A stretch of 64,000 bases of DNA from Candidatus Blastococcus massiliensis AP3 (GCF_000582785.1 NZ_HG931173.1:1144649-1208648); one strand, 5' to 3'; positions 43,881 through 53,301 are shown, counted from the first letter of the stretch. The notes: generated by a model not told the origin, from the letters alone. Numbers and translations are program-made.

Positions 43881-44894
43881 TCAGTCTCCGGGACCGCTCC
43901 GGTCCGCGGCGTCCGCCCCGGTCGCGCCGGCGAGGAGCTCGACCACGCCGCCCTCGCCCCGCACCAGCCGGCCCTCCTCGGAGAGGACCCCGTACCGCGG
44001 GTTCACGGTGACGTCCAGGTCCTCGCGCACGTCCTCGACCAGCGCGGCGCCCGCCTCCTCGGCCTCCCGGCGGGCCTCGGCCTCGAGGTCGGGACGGACC
44101 TCCTCGAAGGCCGGGGTCGCCGTGCCGGTCGTGAACCCGACGACGATGCCGCCGGCCACCTCGAGCGGGACCACGAACCCGCTCCCCGGCGGGGTCGCGT
44201 CGAACCGCTCGGCCAGCACCGGGACGATCTCGGCCGGATCGCCGCGGGTCAGCTGCGGCAGCGTGGAGGGGCCGGCGTACCGGGCGGCCACGGTCGGATA
44301 GGCGGCCGGGTCGGCGGTGAGCTCGGCGAGCACGGCCTCGGCCGTGGCCTGGTCGGCGACCGTGATGACGCCGAACTCCGGCTGGGCGAGGCTCTCGCTC
44401 ACCTCGGCGTAGCGCGCGCGCAGCGCCTCCTCGGACAGCGCGTCGGTCTCCCCCGCGGCCTCGGCGATCCGCTCCCGCACCAGCTGCTGGCGGACGCTGT
44501 CGGCGATGTCGGTCCGCGTGACGCCCTGCTCGGCCCACGAGGCGTAGATCGCTTCCGCGTCGTTGTCGCCGATGATCTCGTCGATGCGGGATCGGACCGC
44601 GCCGTCGGTCACGCGGACGTCGTAGCGCTCCGCGACCGCCTCGTAGACCTCCCGCTGGACGAGGAACTCCAGGACCAGCCGGGTGTAGTCGGCCTCCCTC
44701 GAGGCGGCGAACTCGGCGACGTCCTCGTCGGCGAGCCGTTCGTCGACGGCGCGCTCGAGCTCGGCGACGGTCACCCGGGCGTCACCCACGTAGGCCGCGA
44801 CGTCCGGCGAGCTCCGGCACGCGGCCAGGGCGGGCAGGGCGAGGGCGAGCGACAGCCCGGCGGCCGCCACTCGGAGAGCACGAGGCTTCAGCAC
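43881..44894 (-). CDS. SurA/PrsA-like peptidyl-prolyl isomerase lipoprotein
   Basis: 337 residues from GTG 44894, chosen because gggag is spaced 9 bases upstream; an earlier GTG at 44912 is possible. A signal peptide ends in the lipobox LAAC, so it is probably an outer-face lipoprotein. A SurA N-terminal helical region (AELERAVDERLADEDVAEF, LVLEFLVQREVYEAVAERYD) is followed by a weak parvulin-like region (AEAVLAELTADPAAYPTVAA, FVVPLEVAGGIVVGFTTG). The isomerase active-site residues are not obvious, so it may be a holdase. It lies between mfd and mazG. Confidence 0.8.
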   Translation of the reverse strand: MLKPRALRVAAAGLSLALALPALAACRSSPDVAAYVGDARVTVAELERAVDERLADEDVAEFAASREADYTRLVLEFLVQREVYEAVAERYDVRVTDGAVRSRIDEIIGDNDAEAIYASWAEQGVTRTDIADSVRQQLVRERIAEAAGETDALSEEALRARYAEVSESLAQPEFGVITVADQATAEAVLAELTADPAAYPTVAARYAGPSTLPQLTRGDPAEIVPVLAERFDATPPGSGFVVPLEVAGGIVVGFTTGTATPAFEEVRPDLEAEARREAEEAGAALVEDVREDLDVTVNPRYGVLSEEGRLVRGEGGVVELLAGATGADAADRSGPGD

Positions 44895-44930
44895 GCCGGG
44901 AGACTCCCACACCCGGGTGGGGCTCCGCCG

Positions 44931-47900
44931 CTAGGACGCGGCAGCGGCCTGCGGCTGGTCGAGAACAGCGGTCAGGGTGGCGTGCAGGGTCTCCAGCAGG
45001 GCGACGTCGCGCAGGGGTGTGCGCCGGTCGGGACCGACCGGCATCTTGAGAGCGATCGTCTGAACCGCGGCCTTGTACGAAGCACCCTCGGCCAGCCGGG
45101 CGAGGCGCATCTGCTTGGACTCCGGCAGCTCCACGGGGCTGACCCGCACCGCCCGGCCCTGCAGCGACACCTCGGTGATGCCCAGCGCCCGCATGGCGAC
45201 CCGGAAGCGCGCCACGGCCAGCAGGTTGAGCACCGGCGCCGGCGGGGTGCCGTACCGGTCGGTCAGCTCGTCGAGGACGGCCTGCGCCTGCTCCTCGTCC
45301 TGGATCGAGGCCACCTTGCGGTAGGCCTCCATCCGGAGCCGCTCGCCGGGCACGTAGTCGTGCGGCAGGTGCGCGTCGACCGGCAGGTCCACCCGCACCT
45401 CCACCGGCTCGGCCGGTGCCTCCTCGCCGGTGACCTGGGCCCGGTAGTCGGCGACCGCCTCGCCGACCAGCCGGACGTAGAGGTCGAAGCCGACGCCGGC
45501 GATGTGCCCGGACTGCTCGCCGCCGAGGAGGTTGCCCGAGCCGCGGATCTCCAGGTCCTTCATCGCCACGGCCATGCCGGCACCCAGGTCGGTGTTGTTG
45601 GCGATCGTCGTGAGCCGGTCGACCGACGTCTCGGTGAGCGTGCGCGTGGGGTCGTAGGTGAAGTACGCGTAGGCGCGCTCCCGGCCGCGGCCCACCCGGC
45701 CGCGGATCTGGTGCAGCTGGGAGAGCCCGAAGGTGTCGGCGCGGTCGACGATGAGGGTGTTGGCGTTGGGGATGTCCAGGCCCGACTCGACGATCGTCGT
45801 CGCGACCAGGACGTCGTACTCCTTCTCCCAGAAGCCGACCATGATCCGCTCGAGCTCGTGCTCCTTCATCTGCCCGTGGCCGACGGCCACGCGCGCCTCG
45901 GGGACCAGCTGGCGGATCTTCGCCGCGGCCTTGTCGATGGACTGCACCCGGTTGTGGATCACGAAGACCTGGCCGTCGCGCAGCAGCTCGCGGCGGATCG
46001 CGGCGGCCATCTGCTTGTCGGCCCACGCGCCCACGTAGGTGAGCACCGGGTGCCGCTCCTCGGGCGGGGTGAGGATCGTCGACATCTCCCGGATGCCGGT
46101 CAGCGACATCTCCAGGGTCCGCGGGATCGGCGTGGCCGACATCGACAGGACGTCGACCGCCGTCCGCATCGTCTTCAGGTACTCCTTGTGCTCGACCCCG
46201 AAGCGCTGCTCCTCGTCGACGATGACCAGCCCGAGGTCCTTCCACCTGGTGGTGGGCTGCAGCAGGCGGTGGGTCCCGACGAGGATGTCGATCTCCCCGG
46301 CCGCGAGCTGGCGGAGGATCTCGGTGGTCTCGCGGTCGGACTGGAACCGGGAGAGCACCTTCACCGTCACCGGGAACTGCGCCACCCGCTCCGAGAACGT
46401 CTTGAAGTGCTGGTTGGCCAGCAGCGTCGTCGGCACCAGGACGGCGACCTGCTTGCCGTCCTGCACCGCCTTGAACGCCGCCCGCACCGCGATCTCGGTC
46501 TTCCCGTAGCCGACGTCGCCGCAGATGATCCGGTCCATCGGGACCGACTGCTGCATGTCGGCCTTGACCTCGTCGATCGCGGCCAGCTGGTCGGGCGTCT
46601 CCTGGAACGGGAACGCGTCCTCGAGCTCGCGCTGCCAGACGGTGTCCGGCCCGAAGGAGTGGCCCTGGGTGGCCATCCGGGCGGAGTAGAGGCGGATGAG
46701 CTCGCCGGCGATCTGCTTGACCGCCTTGCGCGCCTTGCTCTTGGTGTTCTTCCAGTCCGCGCCGCCGAGCTTCGACAGCGCCGGGGCCTCCCCGCCGACG
46801 TAGCGGGTGAGCTGGTCGAGGGAGTCGGTGGGGACGAACAGCCGGTCCGGCGGCTGGTTCCGGCGCGAGGCGGCGTACTCGACGATCAGGTAGTCGCGCT
46901 GCCCGCCGTTGACGGTGCGGCTGATCATCTCGATGTAGCGGCCGATGCCGTGCTGCTCGTGCACCACGAGGTCACCGGGCTGGAGCTGCACCAGGTCGAC
47001 GGCGTTGCGGCGCCGCGCGGGCATCTTCACCGCGTCGCGCATCGAGGTGCCGCGCTGGCCGGTGAGGTCGTGCTCGGTGAGCAGCGCCAGCCCGATGCCG
47101 GGGAAGGCGAAGCCGGTCTCGATGTTCCCCTGGGTCACGTGGGTGACCCCGCCGTCGGGTGCGGCCACGAGGTCGGGCACGAGGCGGACGCCGAGATCGG
47201 CCTCGGCGAACTGGTCGGCGGCCCGCTGGGCGGGGCCCGGCCCGGCGAAGGTGACCACCACCCGCCAGCCCTCGCGGTGCCAGGTGCGCTGCTGCTCGAT
47301 CGCCTTCCCGACGTCGCCGGCGAAGCGGTCCACGACCGTCGCGGCGAGATTGATCACGCCGTCGTCCGCCATGTCATCGGCTGTGACGGTGAACGACCCC
47401 GTCGTCCACCACGGCAGGCCGCGGCCCCGGGCGGCCGCCTCGACGTCGGCCAGGTCGCGGAAGGCCGACGCACCCAGGTCCAGCGGGGCCTCTCCCGCCT
47501 CCGCCGCGGTCGCCCAGGAGGCGGCCAGGAACTCGTCGGCGGTGCGCACCAGGTCCGCGGAACGGCTGCGGACCCGCTCGGGGTCGGCGACCAATACGTG
47601 CGTGCCGGCGGGGACGAGGTCGGTGAGCAGCTGCATCGCCGAGTCGCCGATGAGGGCCGGGGTCAGCGACTCCATCCCCTCGACCGCGATGCCCTCGGCC
47701 AGCTTGCCCGCGATCTCCAGCAGCCCCGGGTGCTCCTGCGCCAGCGCGGCGGCGCGGGCGCGGACGTCCTCGGTGAGGAGGAGCTCGCGGCACGGCGGCG
47801 CCCACAGCCGGTCGGGTCGCTCGTCGAGGGAGCGCTGGTCGGCCGCGGAGAAGTACCGCAGCTCGTCGACCTCGTCGCCCCAGAACTCGACGCGGACGGG

Positions 47901-48485
47901 GTGCGGCTCGGTGGGTGGGAAGACGTCGAGCAGACCGCCGCGGACGGCGAACTCGCCGCGCTTCTCGACCAGTTCCACCCGCGTGTAGGCGGCGTCGGTC
48001 AGGGCCCGGGCGACGTCGTCGAGGTCGGCGGCGTCACCGGCCTTCAGCTCGACCGGGACGAGGTCGCCCAGGCCCGGCGCCAGCGGCTGGAGCACGCTGC
48101 GGACCGGCGCCACCAGGACGTCGATCGTCCCGTTCTCGCCGGGGTGGGTCAGGTCGCGGAGCACGGCGAGCCGGCGGCCCACCGTGTCGGCCCGGGGGCT
48201 GAGCCGCTCGTGCGGCAGCGTCTCCCAGGCCGGGAAGGTGACGACCCGGTGCTCGGGCAGGAAGCAGCGCAGCAGGTCGGCGGTGACGTCGGCGTCCCGC
48301 TCGCCTGCGGTGACCAGCAGGACCGGTACGCCCGCGCCCGGCTGCCTCGCGGCCAGGGCGGCGGCGACCAGGGGCTGGACCGGCGGCGGCGCGGTGACGG
48401 CGACCTCGGCGCTCCCCGCAGACGCCACGACGCGGGCCATGCCGGGATCGCTGAGGACGACGTCGAGCACGCCGCGCAAGGTCAC
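44931..48485 (-). CDS. mfd: Transcription-repair coupling factor Mfd
   Basis: 1,184 residues from GTG 48485, with gaggaga upstream. The N-terminal UvrB-homology module binds UvrA. The RNA-polymerase interaction domain has DLVVHEQHGIGRYIEMI. The RecG-like translocase has Walker A GDVGYGKT (656-663), DEEQ (757-760, VIVDEEQRFGVEHKEYLKT) and LIVDRADTFGLSQLHQIRGR. The C-terminal D7 regulatory domain follows. Mfd removes stalled RNA polymerase and recruits UvrABC. The gene order mfd, lipoprotein, mazG, eno parallels Rv1020-Rv1023. Confidence 0.97.
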   Translation of the reverse strand: MTLRGVLDVVLSDPGMARVVASAGSAEVAVTAPPPVQPLVAAALAARQPGAGVPVLLVTAGERDADVTADLLRCFLPEHRVVTFPAWETLPHERLSPRADTVGRRLAVLRDLTHPGENGTIDVLVAPVRSVLQPLAPGLGDLVPVELKAGDAADLDDVARALTDAAYTRVELVEKRGEFAVRGGLLDVFPPTEPHPVRVEFWGDEVDELRYFSAADQRSLDERPDRLWAPPCRELLLTEDVRARAAALAQEHPGLLEIAGKLAEGIAVEGMESLTPALIGDSAMQLLTDLVPAGTHVLVADPERVRSRSADLVRTADEFLAASWATAAEAGEAPLDLGASAFRDLADVEAAARGRGLPWWTTGSFTVTADDMADDGVINLAATVVDRFAGDVGKAIEQQRTWHREGWRVVVTFAGPGPAQRAADQFAEADLGVRLVPDLVAAPDGGVTHVTQGNIETGFAFPGIGLALLTEHDLTGQRGTSMRDAVKMPARRRNAVDLVQLQPGDLVVHEQHGIGRYIEMISRTVNGGQRDYLIVEYAASRRNQPPDRLFVPTDSLDQLTRYVGGEAPALSKLGGADWKNTKSKARKAVKQIAGELIRLYSARMATQGHSFGPDTVWQRELEDAFPFQETPDQLAAIDEVKADMQQSVPMDRIICGDVGYGKTEIAVRAAFKAVQDGKQVAVLVPTTLLANQHFKTFSERVAQFPVTVKVLSRFQSDRETTEILRQLAAGEIDILVGTHRLLQPTTRWKDLGLVIVDEEQRFGVEHKEYLKTMRTAVDVLSMSATPIPRTLEMSLTGIREMSTILTPPEERHPVLTYVGAWADKQMAAAIRRELLRDGQVFVIHNRVQSIDKAAAKIRQLVPEARVAVGHGQMKEHELERIMVGFWEKEYDVLVATTIVESGLDIPNANTLIVDRADTFGLSQLHQIRGRVGRGRERAYAYFTYDPTRTLTETSVDRLTTIANNTDLGAGMAVAMKDLEIRGSGNLLGGEQSGHIAGVGFDLYVRLVGEAVADYRAQVTGEEAPAEPVEVRVDLPVDAHLPHDYVPGERLRMEAYRKVASIQDEEQAQAVLDELTDRYGTPPAPVLNLLAVARFRVAMRALGITEVSLQGRAVRVSPVELPESKQMRLARLAEGASYKAAVQTIALKMPVGPDRRTPLRDVALLETLHATLTAVLDQPQAAAAS

Positions 48486-48550
48486 GCCTGTTCTCTCCTC
48501 GGATGCGGGGCCGCACCGCCGCCGCCCACTGCGGCGCGGGGCCCGTTCCC

Positions 48551-48556
48551 AGTGTA
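48551..48556 (-). promoter_or_regulatory. Putative -10 element of mfd
   Basis: Read on the minus strand the hexamer is TACACT, a close match to TANNNT, about 66 bases before the mfd start. The -35 is not obvious. Confidence 0.4.
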
Positions 48557-48641
48557 AGGACCCCGATGCCCCCCACGACTCGCTCCGCTCGCCGCGGGCC
48601 CCTGCACCGGGGCCACGATCAGGCGAGCGCGAACGGCCTGT

Positions 48642-49100
48642 TCAGGAGGTGAGGGCGCGGGCCACGCGCCCGACCGGCTCCTCGGCGTCGATCGCGGCCA
48701 GCGCCTTGCGCAGCAGCGTGCTCGAGGTGTGCACCGTGTACGGGAAGTACTGGACGGTCACGCCGACCCCGGCGAACTCCTGCTCGAGCCGCTCCCCCTT
48801 CGGCGTGCCCCGCCAGTCGTCACCCTTGAAGATCACGTCGAAGCCGACCTCGCGCCAGGTGTCGATCTTGTCGGGCACCACTTCGGCGTGGACGTCGTCC
48901 ACGAACCGCAGGCTGCGCACGATCTCCATCCGCTCCGCGAGCGGGATGACCGGCGCGCGCCCCTTCGTCAGCACGAGCATCTCGTCGGAGACCACGCCCG
49001 CGATGAGGTGGTCGCAGTGCTCCGCGGCGTGCTTGAGGATGTTCAGGTGCCCGACGTGGAAAAGGTCGTAGGCACCGGGCGCATAGCCGATCACTGGCAC
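48642..49100 (-). CDS. Cytidylyltransferase-like nucleotidyltransferase (TagD/RfaE-like)
   Basis: 152 residues from GTG 49100 (GTG 49094 is an alternative), with a gggggac upstream. The HxGH motif is at 15-18 in GAYDLFHVGHLNILK. The ribose/phosphate motifs are DVIFKGDDWRGTPKGERL and HTSSTLLRKALAAI, as in glycerol-3-phosphate and ethanolamine-phosphate cytidylyltransferases. The substrate alcohol phosphate is not determined. It would supply a CDP-alcohol, which fits the CDP-alcohol phosphotransferase gene at 61179 in the same locus. It is transcribed away from the Wzz gene. Confidence 0.83.
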   Translation of the reverse strand: MPVIGYAPGAYDLFHVGHLNILKHAAEHCDHLIAGVVSDEMLVLTKGRAPVIPLAERMEIVRSLRFVDDVHAEVVPDKIDTWREVGFDVIFKGDDWRGTPKGERLEQEFAGVGVTVQYFPYTVHTSSTLLRKALAAIDAEEPVGRVARALTS

Positions 49101-49460
49101 AGTCGTCGTCCCCCGAGACTTGAAGATGAAAGCTCCCCGAGTCCACCAGCACGGCTACGAACTGTCACCACCCTGACGGTGGGCTTCACCGTATCGAGGC
49201 AGGTCAGCGCGGCAACCGTCGGAGCGTGCCGCGCCTCCGTGTCACGCTGTGTAGTCACGGCGAGGCGCAGGGTGCCTCCCGGCGCCGCCTCCGGCCGGCC
49301 GGACGCCGCGCAGCGGCCCTCGAGCCCCTCCCCTACGGGTGATACGCCTGGTCAGAGGGCCGCTTTTCCCGCGCGAGGGCCCCTAGCCTGGTGACAACGG
49401 GCCCGCCCGCGGGCGTCGTCGACGTGCACGACGGCGGGCCGACGAGAGCAGGCGGGGACG
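49101..49460. other. 360-base intergenic region between divergent genes
   Basis: The gap contains no convincing gene. TAGCCT at 49384-49389 is a possible -10 for the Wzz-like gene. Downstream, bases about 49403-49438 can form a bulged GC-rich hairpin (cgtcgt/acgacg plus cccgc/gcggg) in the leader. The remainder holds several short GC palindromes of uncertain meaning. Confidence 0.4.
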
Positions 49461-50729
49461 ATGGAGCTGCAGGACTACATCTCGGCGCTGCGGCAGTACT
49501 GGCGCACCTGGGTCGCACTCACGGTCATCGGTGTGCTGGCCGCGCTCCTCGTCGTCGAGGCTTCTCCCAAGACCTACCGGGCCACCGCACAGGTCTTCGT
49601 CGCCAGCACCCTCGAGGGCACCAGCGGCGCACAGTTCATCAACCAGCGCGTGGGGAGCTACCCGGACATCGCGGAGAGCCTGGCCGTGCTCGGCCCGGTC
49701 GCGGAGGAGATGGAGCTGGACGACTCGTTCGAGGACCTGCGCGGCATCGTCACCGCCACCAACCCGGCCGAGACCTCCCAGGTCAACGTCTCGGCGACCA
49801 CGGGGTCTCCCGAGGAGGCGGCCCGAATCGCCAACGCCGTGGCCGAGCGGTTCAGCGAGACGGTGGAGACCCTCGAGGCCCCCGCCGACGGGCGCTCGCC
49901 GGTCGACCTGACGGTCACCGACCCGGCCACGGTCCCGACCAGCCCCGCCTCCCCCGACGCCGTCCTGCTCGTGGCCCTCGGCCTGGTCGTGGGCCTGCTG
50001 CTGGGGCTGGCGCTCGCCATCCTCCGCAGCCGCCTCGGCACCACGCTGAGCACCGAGACCGACGTGCGCGAGCTCTGGGGCGCCGACGGTGAGCGGATCG
50101 AGGTCTACGCCGCCCGGTCCCGCGGTCGCTCCCGGACCGGGCGTCCCGCCGCACGTCTGGCCGGCCAGCTGGAGCTGATGGCGGAGTCGAGGCCGGTGCG
50201 CGTCTTCGCGCTCTCCGCCTCGCCGGACCGGTCCACCGCACCGCGGCGACTGCTGCGCGACATCGCCGACGTCCTGGCCGCCCGCGGCGTTCCGGCAGGA
50301 GTCGTCCGGGCCTCCGTCGAGGAGCGGCTGCCCACGTCGCAGCAGCCCCGGGTGCAGCTGGCGACGGGCCGGCGGCCCGTCGCGCTGCGCGAATGGCGTC
50401 AGCTGCTGCAGAACTACGACGCCGTGGTGATCGTGGTCGAACTGGGCCACGGGACGGTCGAGGAGCTGCGGGAGCTCCGCGCGATGGCCGCGGCCGCGGG
50501 GGTGCAGCCCCTGGCGGTGCTGCTCGTGCGCGGGCGGGGTTTCGCCGTCACGTCCGGTGCCACCATCCGCACGCGGGCGGATCGGTTCGGGGCGTCCACC
50601 ACCCTGGACCTGCCGGCGAAGTCCACCACCGGCGCGCCGGGCGGGTCCTCGTCCCAGGAAGACGCCGCGTCCGGGGAACCGGTTCCGGTGGGCGCCCCGA
50701 GCGGTCTCCGGAAGCGTCCGGCCCGCTAG
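49461..50729 (+). CDS. Wzz/GumC-type chain-length protein with degenerate BY-kinase-like tail
   Basis: 422 residues from ATG 49461. The N-terminal Wzz domain is MELQDYISALRQYWRTWVAL with TM1 (~17-35). The extracytoplasmic part has YRATAQVFVASTLEG and AARIANAVAERFSETVE, and the PxxP-containing second helix is TVPTSPASPDAVLLVALGL. The cytoplasmic part resembles a bacterial tyrosine kinase fold (VRVFALSASPDRSTAPRRLL, YDAVVIVVELGHGTVEEL), but the Walker A GK[ST] is missing. It probably regulates polysaccharide length without kinase activity. It converges with the polymerase gene, sharing a CTAG stop overlap. Confidence 0.82.
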   Translation: MELQDYISALRQYWRTWVALTVIGVLAALLVVEASPKTYRATAQVFVASTLEGTSGAQFINQRVGSYPDIAESLAVLGPVAEEMELDDSFEDLRGIVTATNPAETSQVNVSATTGSPEEAARIANAVAERFSETVETLEAPADGRSPVDLTVTDPATVPTSPASPDAVLLVALGLVVGLLLGLALAILRSRLGTTLSTETDVRELWGADGERIEVYAARSRGRSRTGRPAARLAGQLELMAESRPVRVFALSASPDRSTAPRRLLRDIADVLAARGVPAGVVRASVEERLPTSQQPRVQLATGRRPVALREWRQLLQNYDAVVIVVELGHGTVEELRELRAMAAAAGVQPLAVLLVRGRGFAVTSGATIRTRADRFGASTTLDLPAKSTTGAPGGSSSQEDAASGEPVPVGAPSGLRKRPAR

Positions 50730-52006
50730 GCGGACCCCGGTCGGTCCGGCCCGACCGGCTGCTCGACCGGCTGCTCGACCGGCTGCTCGACCGGCATGGC
50801 CCCAGGCACACGGGGGCGCCCCGCTGCGTCCACCGCCGTTGCCTCGTCCCGCAGGCGCGCCCGCGAGCCACCCTCCGCCAGCAGCGACACGGTCATGAAG
50901 AGCAGGAACTCCGGGGTCGCCTCCACCAGTCCGCTCTCCAGGAGGCTGCGGCCGAGGAGGAAGGTCAGCACGCCGAGGAACAGGATCCGGTGCGGTCGAG
51001 GGGCGCGAACGGAGCCCACCACGGCCCACACGGCCCACACGACGGTCACGAGCAGTCCGAGGAGCCCGGTCTGCACCAGGGCGGACACCCAGCTGCTGTC
51101 GAGCAGCTGCTCGTCCCACCACTGCCCGTCGACCGGGATGTACTTGACCGACAGCCCGCCGCCGAACGCCCACTGCCACCACGACTCCGCCCACGACTGG
51201 GCGGCGCTCCAGGCCACGAAGCGCGACTCCAGCGTGCTGGTCCCCGTTCCGTCGCGCGTGACGAAGCCGGCGACCGCCCCCGTGACCACCACGGCCACGC
51301 AACCGAGGGCTGCCGTGACCAGGGCCCCGACCACGAGGCCGACCCGGGGCCGGCGCATGTGCAGCACGACGACCACGACCGCGAGCACGAGCATGAACAA
51401 GCCGGTCCTGGATCCGGTCAGCCACACCAGCGCGAGGAACCCGCCGCCCAGCAGCGCATTGCGCCACCGGGCCTCGCCCAGCGCCGTGCGCCACGTCGCC
51501 CAGAGGACGACGACGCCGGCGAGGAGGGCCAGGCCGTTCGGGTGGAGGGGCGGGATGCCGCCGAAGAAGCGTCCGTCGAGCAGGCTGGGCAGTCCGGTGG
51601 CGGCAGCCACCGCCGCGACCACACCGCACGAGCCGACGATCGCCCGGAGCACCCGGAACGCGGGAGCTGCCCGGAGCAGCAGGACGACCGTGGCGACGAG
51701 GATGGTGGTCCGCGCCGCGATCACCGCGCTGGGGACCAGGGTCCCGTGACCGAGCGCGCCGAGGAGCGACGCGGCGAGCATGACCCCGAAGAACCACAGG
51801 GAGCCGGTACCGACCCGGCGCCGGCCCGCACCCGCGGCCTGCGCCGCCGCGAACGCGAGCGCCAGGGCCAGGACGCCGCACACGGCTTTGCCGACGACCA
51901 CCGGGTCCAGCGAACCGGAGAAGACGTCTCCCCGCCGCCAGACCACCGTGCTGGCGACCATCAGGAGACAGGCGACGCCCACCCGGGGGGAGGCAGTGGT
52001 GCTCAT
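50726..52006 (-). CDS. O-antigen ligase/polymerase-like membrane protein (Wzy candidate)
   Basis: 426 residues from ATG 52006, with aggaggcgtc directly upstream. About eleven membrane segments surround a large external loop (WSAAQSWAESWWQWAFGGGL). Conserved-looking features are GGIPPLHPNGLALLAGVVVL and LALVWLTGSRTGLFMLVLAV, typical of the O-antigen ligase/Wzy superfamily (NG-LA, SR-G). The C-terminus carries a tandem PVEQ repeat. It likely polymerises or ligates repeat units on the outer face. Confidence 0.8.
   Translation of the reverse strand: MSTTASPRVGVACLLMVASTVVWRRGDVFSGSLDPVVVGKAVCGVLALALAFAAAQAAGAGRRRVGTGSLWFFGVMLAASLLGALGHGTLVPSAVIAARTTILVATVVLLLRAAPAFRVLRAIVGSCGVVAAVAAATGLPSLLDGRFFGGIPPLHPNGLALLAGVVVLWATWRTALGEARWRNALLGGGFLALVWLTGSRTGLFMLVLAVVVVVLHMRRPRVGLVVGALVTAALGCVAVVVTGAVAGFVTRDGTGTSTLESRFVAWSAAQSWAESWWQWAFGGGLSVKYIPVDGQWWDEQLLDSSWVSALVQTGLLGLLVTVVWAVWAVVGSVRAPRPHRILFLGVLTFLLGRSLLESGLVEATPEFLLFMTVSLLAEGGSRARLRDEATAVDAAGRPRVPGAMPVEQPVEQPVEQPVGPDRPGSA
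50759..50794 (-). repeat. Three 12-base repeats encoding PVEQ
   Basis: The + strand reads ctgctcgaccgg three times in exact tandem at the 3' end of the Wzy-like gene, giving PVEQPVEQPVEQ. Such identical units are prone to slippage. Confidence 0.85.
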
Positions 52007-52094
52007 GACGCCTCCTGCGTGGCCGAGCTGCGGCGCAGGACAGCGCCGCTCGGGATGGTAGGTGCTCCGCGGCCGTCCCAGGCGCAGGCTGCGC

Positions 52095-53237
52095 TCACGC
52101 CCGTTGCAGGACCGCCTGCGACAGGGTGGCGGAGTACGCCTCCATCGAGAAGCGCGCGCGAGCGTCCGCCTGACCGGCCAGGCCGAGGCGCGTGGCGGTC
52201 GCCGGGTCGGACAGCAGCCGGATGATCGCGTCGGCCAGCGCACGCGGATCGTCGGGGTCCACGAGCAGGCCGGTGCGGCCGTCCTCGATGATCTCCTGCA
52301 GCCCGCCGACCCTCGAGGCCACGACCGGTCGACCGAGGAGGAGGGCTTCGACCGCGACGAGCCCGAAGGGCTCGACGCGGGAAGGCACCAGGACGACGTC
52401 GGCCGCGGCGACGTACTCCACCGGGTCCTGGAAGCCGACGAACTCGATCGCTTCCCCGACGTCTTCAGCGACTGCCAGCGCCCGCAGACCGTCGACGTAG
52501 TCCTCGTACCCCGGGTACCCGTCGCCGACGAGCGTGAGCTGCACGTCGTAGCCCGCGTTCCTGACCAGCGCGGTCGCGGCGATCGCGACGTCCTGGCCCT
52601 TCCGCGCGGCCAACCTGCCGACGACGACGACGCTCCGCCTGGTCGACGCCCGATCCGTGGAGGGAACCGCTTCCGGAGCCGGCTCGCGCACGCCGTTGTA
52701 GATGACCTGGCACCGGCGCGCGGTCCGCCTGCCCAGTGACGACGTGATCCACGTCAGGCAGTCCTCGCTGTTCGCGATCACCAGGTGAGCGGCCAGCAGG
52801 GGCGCCAGCAGCACCGCGCTGCTGATCCGCGACATCTGCGGTTCGCTCTCGTGCACGTGGCACACGACGCGCGCACCGCTCAGGCGCCCGGCGATGAGCC
52901 ACTGCGGTGCGGCGACGGTGCTCACGTAGAGGACCGACGTCCTGCGCGACCGGAGCCAGGCCGTGGAGACGATCACCGATCGCACGAACTGGAGGAGGAA
53001 GACGAACACCTTCCACGGCGTGCGCAGCTCGACCTTGCGCAGGACGGGGAAGGGGCGCACCTCGTAGGAGAGGTTCCGCCCGTCGAGTTCCGTCAGGAGC
53101 GGCCCACGCTTGGGCAGCACGACCGTGGCTCCTGGCGCGAGGGTGGCGACGCTCTCCAGGAACATCCGGTCGCTGCCGTACAGGTCGGCGTGCGGGTGGA
53201 CGGCGACGACGGCGCCGTCCGGTCGGTCGGTGCTCAC
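52095..53237 (-). CDS. Glycosyltransferase family 4
   Basis: 380 residues from GTG 53237 (TTG 53249 possible). The N-terminal GT-B domain has VVAVHPHADLYGSDRMFLES. The C-terminal donor domain has SVVVVGRLAARKGQDVAIAA, ADVVLVPSRVEPFGLVAVEA and LLGRPVVASRVGGLQEII, the GT4 E-x7-E motif. It would add a sugar from a nucleotide donor to the lipid-linked repeat unit. It lies in the polysaccharide locus and is separated from the oxygenase gene by two hairpins. Confidence 0.9.
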   Translation of the reverse strand: MSTDRPDGAVVAVHPHADLYGSDRMFLESVATLAPGATVVLPKRGPLLTELDGRNLSYEVRPFPVLRKVELRTPWKVFVFLLQFVRSVIVSTAWLRSRRTSVLYVSTVAAPQWLIAGRLSGARVVCHVHESEPQMSRISSAVLLAPLLAAHLVIANSEDCLTWITSSLGRRTARRCQVIYNGVREPAPEAVPSTDRASTRRSVVVVGRLAARKGQDVAIAATALVRNAGYDVQLTLVGDGYPGYEDYVDGLRALAVAEDVGEAIEFVGFQDPVEYVAAADVVLVPSRVEPFGLVAVEALLLGRPVVASRVGGLQEIIEDGRTGLLVDPDDPRALADAIIRLLSDPATATRLGLAGQADARARFSMEAYSATLSQAVLQRA

Positions 53238-53256
53238 GACGGGTTCCAATCGTTCG

Positions 53257-53292
53257 GCAGGACCGCGGCCGTGGACTGCCGATCGGTCCTGC
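53257..53292 (-). terminator. First of two tandem hairpins after the oxygenase gene
   Basis: The arms 53257-53265 (gcaggaccg) and 53284-53292 pair perfectly, with an inner cggc/gccg (53266-53269/53277-53280). Confidence 0.6.
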
Positions 53293-53301
53293 GCAGTGCG
53301 A

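Noticed and set aside
43581-48557. A 1,658-codon open frame on the + strand across mazG and mfd
   Set aside because: It spans two well-conserved minus-strand genes and reads as GC-biased nonsense (Arg/Asp/His/Gly-rich).
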